A stretch of DNA of 64,000 nt from Thermoleophilales bacterium (GTDB lineage: Bacteria; Actinomycetota; Thermoleophilia; Solirubrobacterales; 70-9): the NCBI GenBank assembly GCA_020636955.1, contig JACJWY010000004.1, positions 1 through 64,000 of the forward strand, in the 5' to 3' direction. A program made the position numbers and the translations under genes. The notes under the pieces were generated by a model that was not told the origin of the DNA, did no database searches, and worked only from the letters and a program-made list of their open reading frames with translations. Below, in pieces: positions 63,399 through 64,000 of the stretch (its first letter is position 1; the number at the start of each line of letters is the position of its first letter).

Positions 63399-63653
63399 AT
63401 GGCAGTCCGCATCAGACTAAGAAGAGTTGGTTCGAAGAAGAACCCGATCTGGCGAATCGTCGTCGCCGACAAGCGTGCGCCGCGCGACGGCCGCACCATC
63501 GAGACGATCGGCCAGTACAACGCCCAGACCGATCCGTCGACCATCGTGATCGACGAAGAGCGAGCCAACTACTGGCTCGAAAAGGGCGCCCAGCCCTCCG
63601 AGCGGGTCGCAGGTCTGCTGCGGATCAAGGGCATCAAGGCCACCGGCAGCTGA
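63399..63653 (+). CDS. rpsP: 30S ribosomal protein S16
   Basis: 84 aa. MAVRIRLRRVGSKKNPIWRI, VVADKRAPRDGRTIETIGQY and WLEKGAQPSERVAGLL are standard S16. Followed 15 bp later by khpA. Confidence 0.96.
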   Translation: MAVRIRLRRVGSKKNPIWRIVVADKRAPRDGRTIETIGQYNAQTDPSTIVIDEERANYWLEKGAQPSERVAGLLRIKGIKATGS

Positions 63654-63668
63654 GGCCGTTTCCCGCCG

Positions 63669-63899
63669 ATGCAGGAGATGCTTTTCTACATCACGCGGGC
63701 CCTGGTCGAGGATCCTGACGCAGTCGAGGTCGAGGAACTCGAAGAAGACGGCGACCTCGTTTTCGAGATCACGGTCGGTGAGGACGATCTTGGCCGGGTG
63801 ATCGGTCGTGGCGGGCGGGTGGCCAACGCAATCCGCACCATCGCCAAGGCCGCCGCCGTGCGCGAAGAACGTCGCGTGCTCGTCGACATCCTGGACTGA
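63669..63899 (+). CDS. khpA: KH-domain RNA-binding protein KhpA (YlqC)
   Basis: 76 aa single KH domain; GRVIGRGGRVANAIRTIAKA carries the GxxG loop in the form GRGG. KhpA partners KhpB in RNA binding in other Gram-positives. ATG 63669 chosen; in-frame ATG 63678 is the alternative. Lies between rpsP and trmD, its usual place. Confidence 0.93.
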   Translation: MQEMLFYITRALVEDPDAVEVEELEEDGDLVFEITVGEDDLGRVIGRGGRVANAIRTIAKAAAVREERRVLVDILD

Positions 63900-63917
63900 G
63901 GTCCGATGCGGTCCGGC

Positions 63918-63959
63918 CGCACACCCCGCCCGGGAGCACGCACACTCCGCCCGGGAGCA
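63918..63959. repeat. 21-bp tandem duplication between khpA and trmD
   Basis: The 21-bp unit at 63918-63938 is repeated at 63939-63959 with one C-to-T change; both contain CCGCCCGGGAGCA. It lies within the 65-bp spacer. rimM, which usually sits here, is absent. Confidence 0.85.
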
Positions 63960-63964
63960 GTTAG

Positions 63965-64000
63965 ATGAATCTCGACATCTTCACTCTTTTTCCGGAAGCT
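63965..64000 (+). CDS. trmD: tRNA (guanine-37-N1) methyltransferase TrmD, first codons only (cut by window edge)
   Basis: ATG 63965 opens NLDIFTLFPEA, matching the TrmD N-terminus (usually DILTLFPEMF), directly after rpsP-khpA where trmD is expected. Only 12 codons are visible. Confidence 0.75.
   Translation, partial: MNLDIFTLFPEA

Overview
This 64 kb window reads as a chromosomal segment of a high-GC Gram-positive bacterium. The best guess is an actinobacterium of the Thermoleophilia / Solirubrobacterales kind. That placement is inference from gene content: a dcw cluster running murD-ftsW-murG-murC-ftsQ-ftsZ, a split glycine decarboxylase (gcvPA/gcvPB), a SepIVA-like coiled-coil gene beside a DUF177-rpmF-plsX-acpP-rnc-smc-ftsY run, zinc-ribbon L28 and L32 proteins, and frequent GTG/TTG starts. 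No tRNA, rRNA, CRISPR array, prophage or insertion sequence was seen. Almost all genes are housekeeping, so the interest lies in regulation and in a few unusual proteins.

Layout. 1-6.5 kb: peptidoglycan and division genes ending in ftsZ, with a probable ydaO-type (c-di-AMP) riboswitch between ftsQ and ftsZ. 6.6-12.4 kb: glycine cleavage genes gcvT-gcvH-gcvPA-gcvPB and an acyl-CoA dehydrogenase. 12.4-15.7 kb: a repeat-rich spacer, then an HxlR-type regulator divergent from an MFS exporter, and a GNAT protein. 15.7-18.1 kb: trpS, scpA, scpB. 18.2-25.4 kb: a lipoprotein, then rluB and the aromatic amino acid genes aroH-hisC-[leader peptide]-aroF-tyrA-aroA. 25.5-30.1 kb: a PlsC-like acyltransferase, cmk, der and metK; much of this stretch carries many small indels. 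30.2-35.2 kb (minus strand): a HAD phosphatase, pgi, tkt and a PH-domain membrane protein. 35.3-41.5 kb: priA, def, fmt, rsmB, a zinc-ribbon protein and rpe. 41.5-44 kb (minus): a flippase and a GT2 glycosyltransferase. 44-47.5 kb: ribD-ribE-ribBA-ribH. 47.6-52.8 kb: rpmB, a FakA-like protein, recG, rsmD, coaD. 52.9-59.2 kb: sepIVA-like, a methyltransferase (minus), DUF177, rpmF, plsX, acpP, rnc, smc. 59.2-64 kb: ftsY, a secreted kelch protein (minus), ffh, rpsP, khpA and the first codons of trmD.

How the genes connect. Several machines are spread over the window: SMC with ScpA/ScpB, FtsY with Ffh, PlsX with AcpP, and Def with Fmt. Genes inside operons are tightly packed with ATGA/GTGA overlaps. 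About nineteen genes that stand at the head of a transcription unit instead carry a TAnnnT box 6-10 nt before the start codon and no Shine-Dalgarno sequence, which suggests leaderless or near-leaderless mRNAs.

Best leads: a 782-residue SMC with no recognisable hinge; an RNase III lacking one catalytic glutamate; a candidate c-di-AMP riboswitch upstream of ftsZ; an aromatic-rich leader peptide before the DAHP synthase gene; and the leaderless-promoter pattern. The frame-broken patches at about 24.43-24.64 kb and 26.34-29.28 kb look like poor consensus sequence, not biology.
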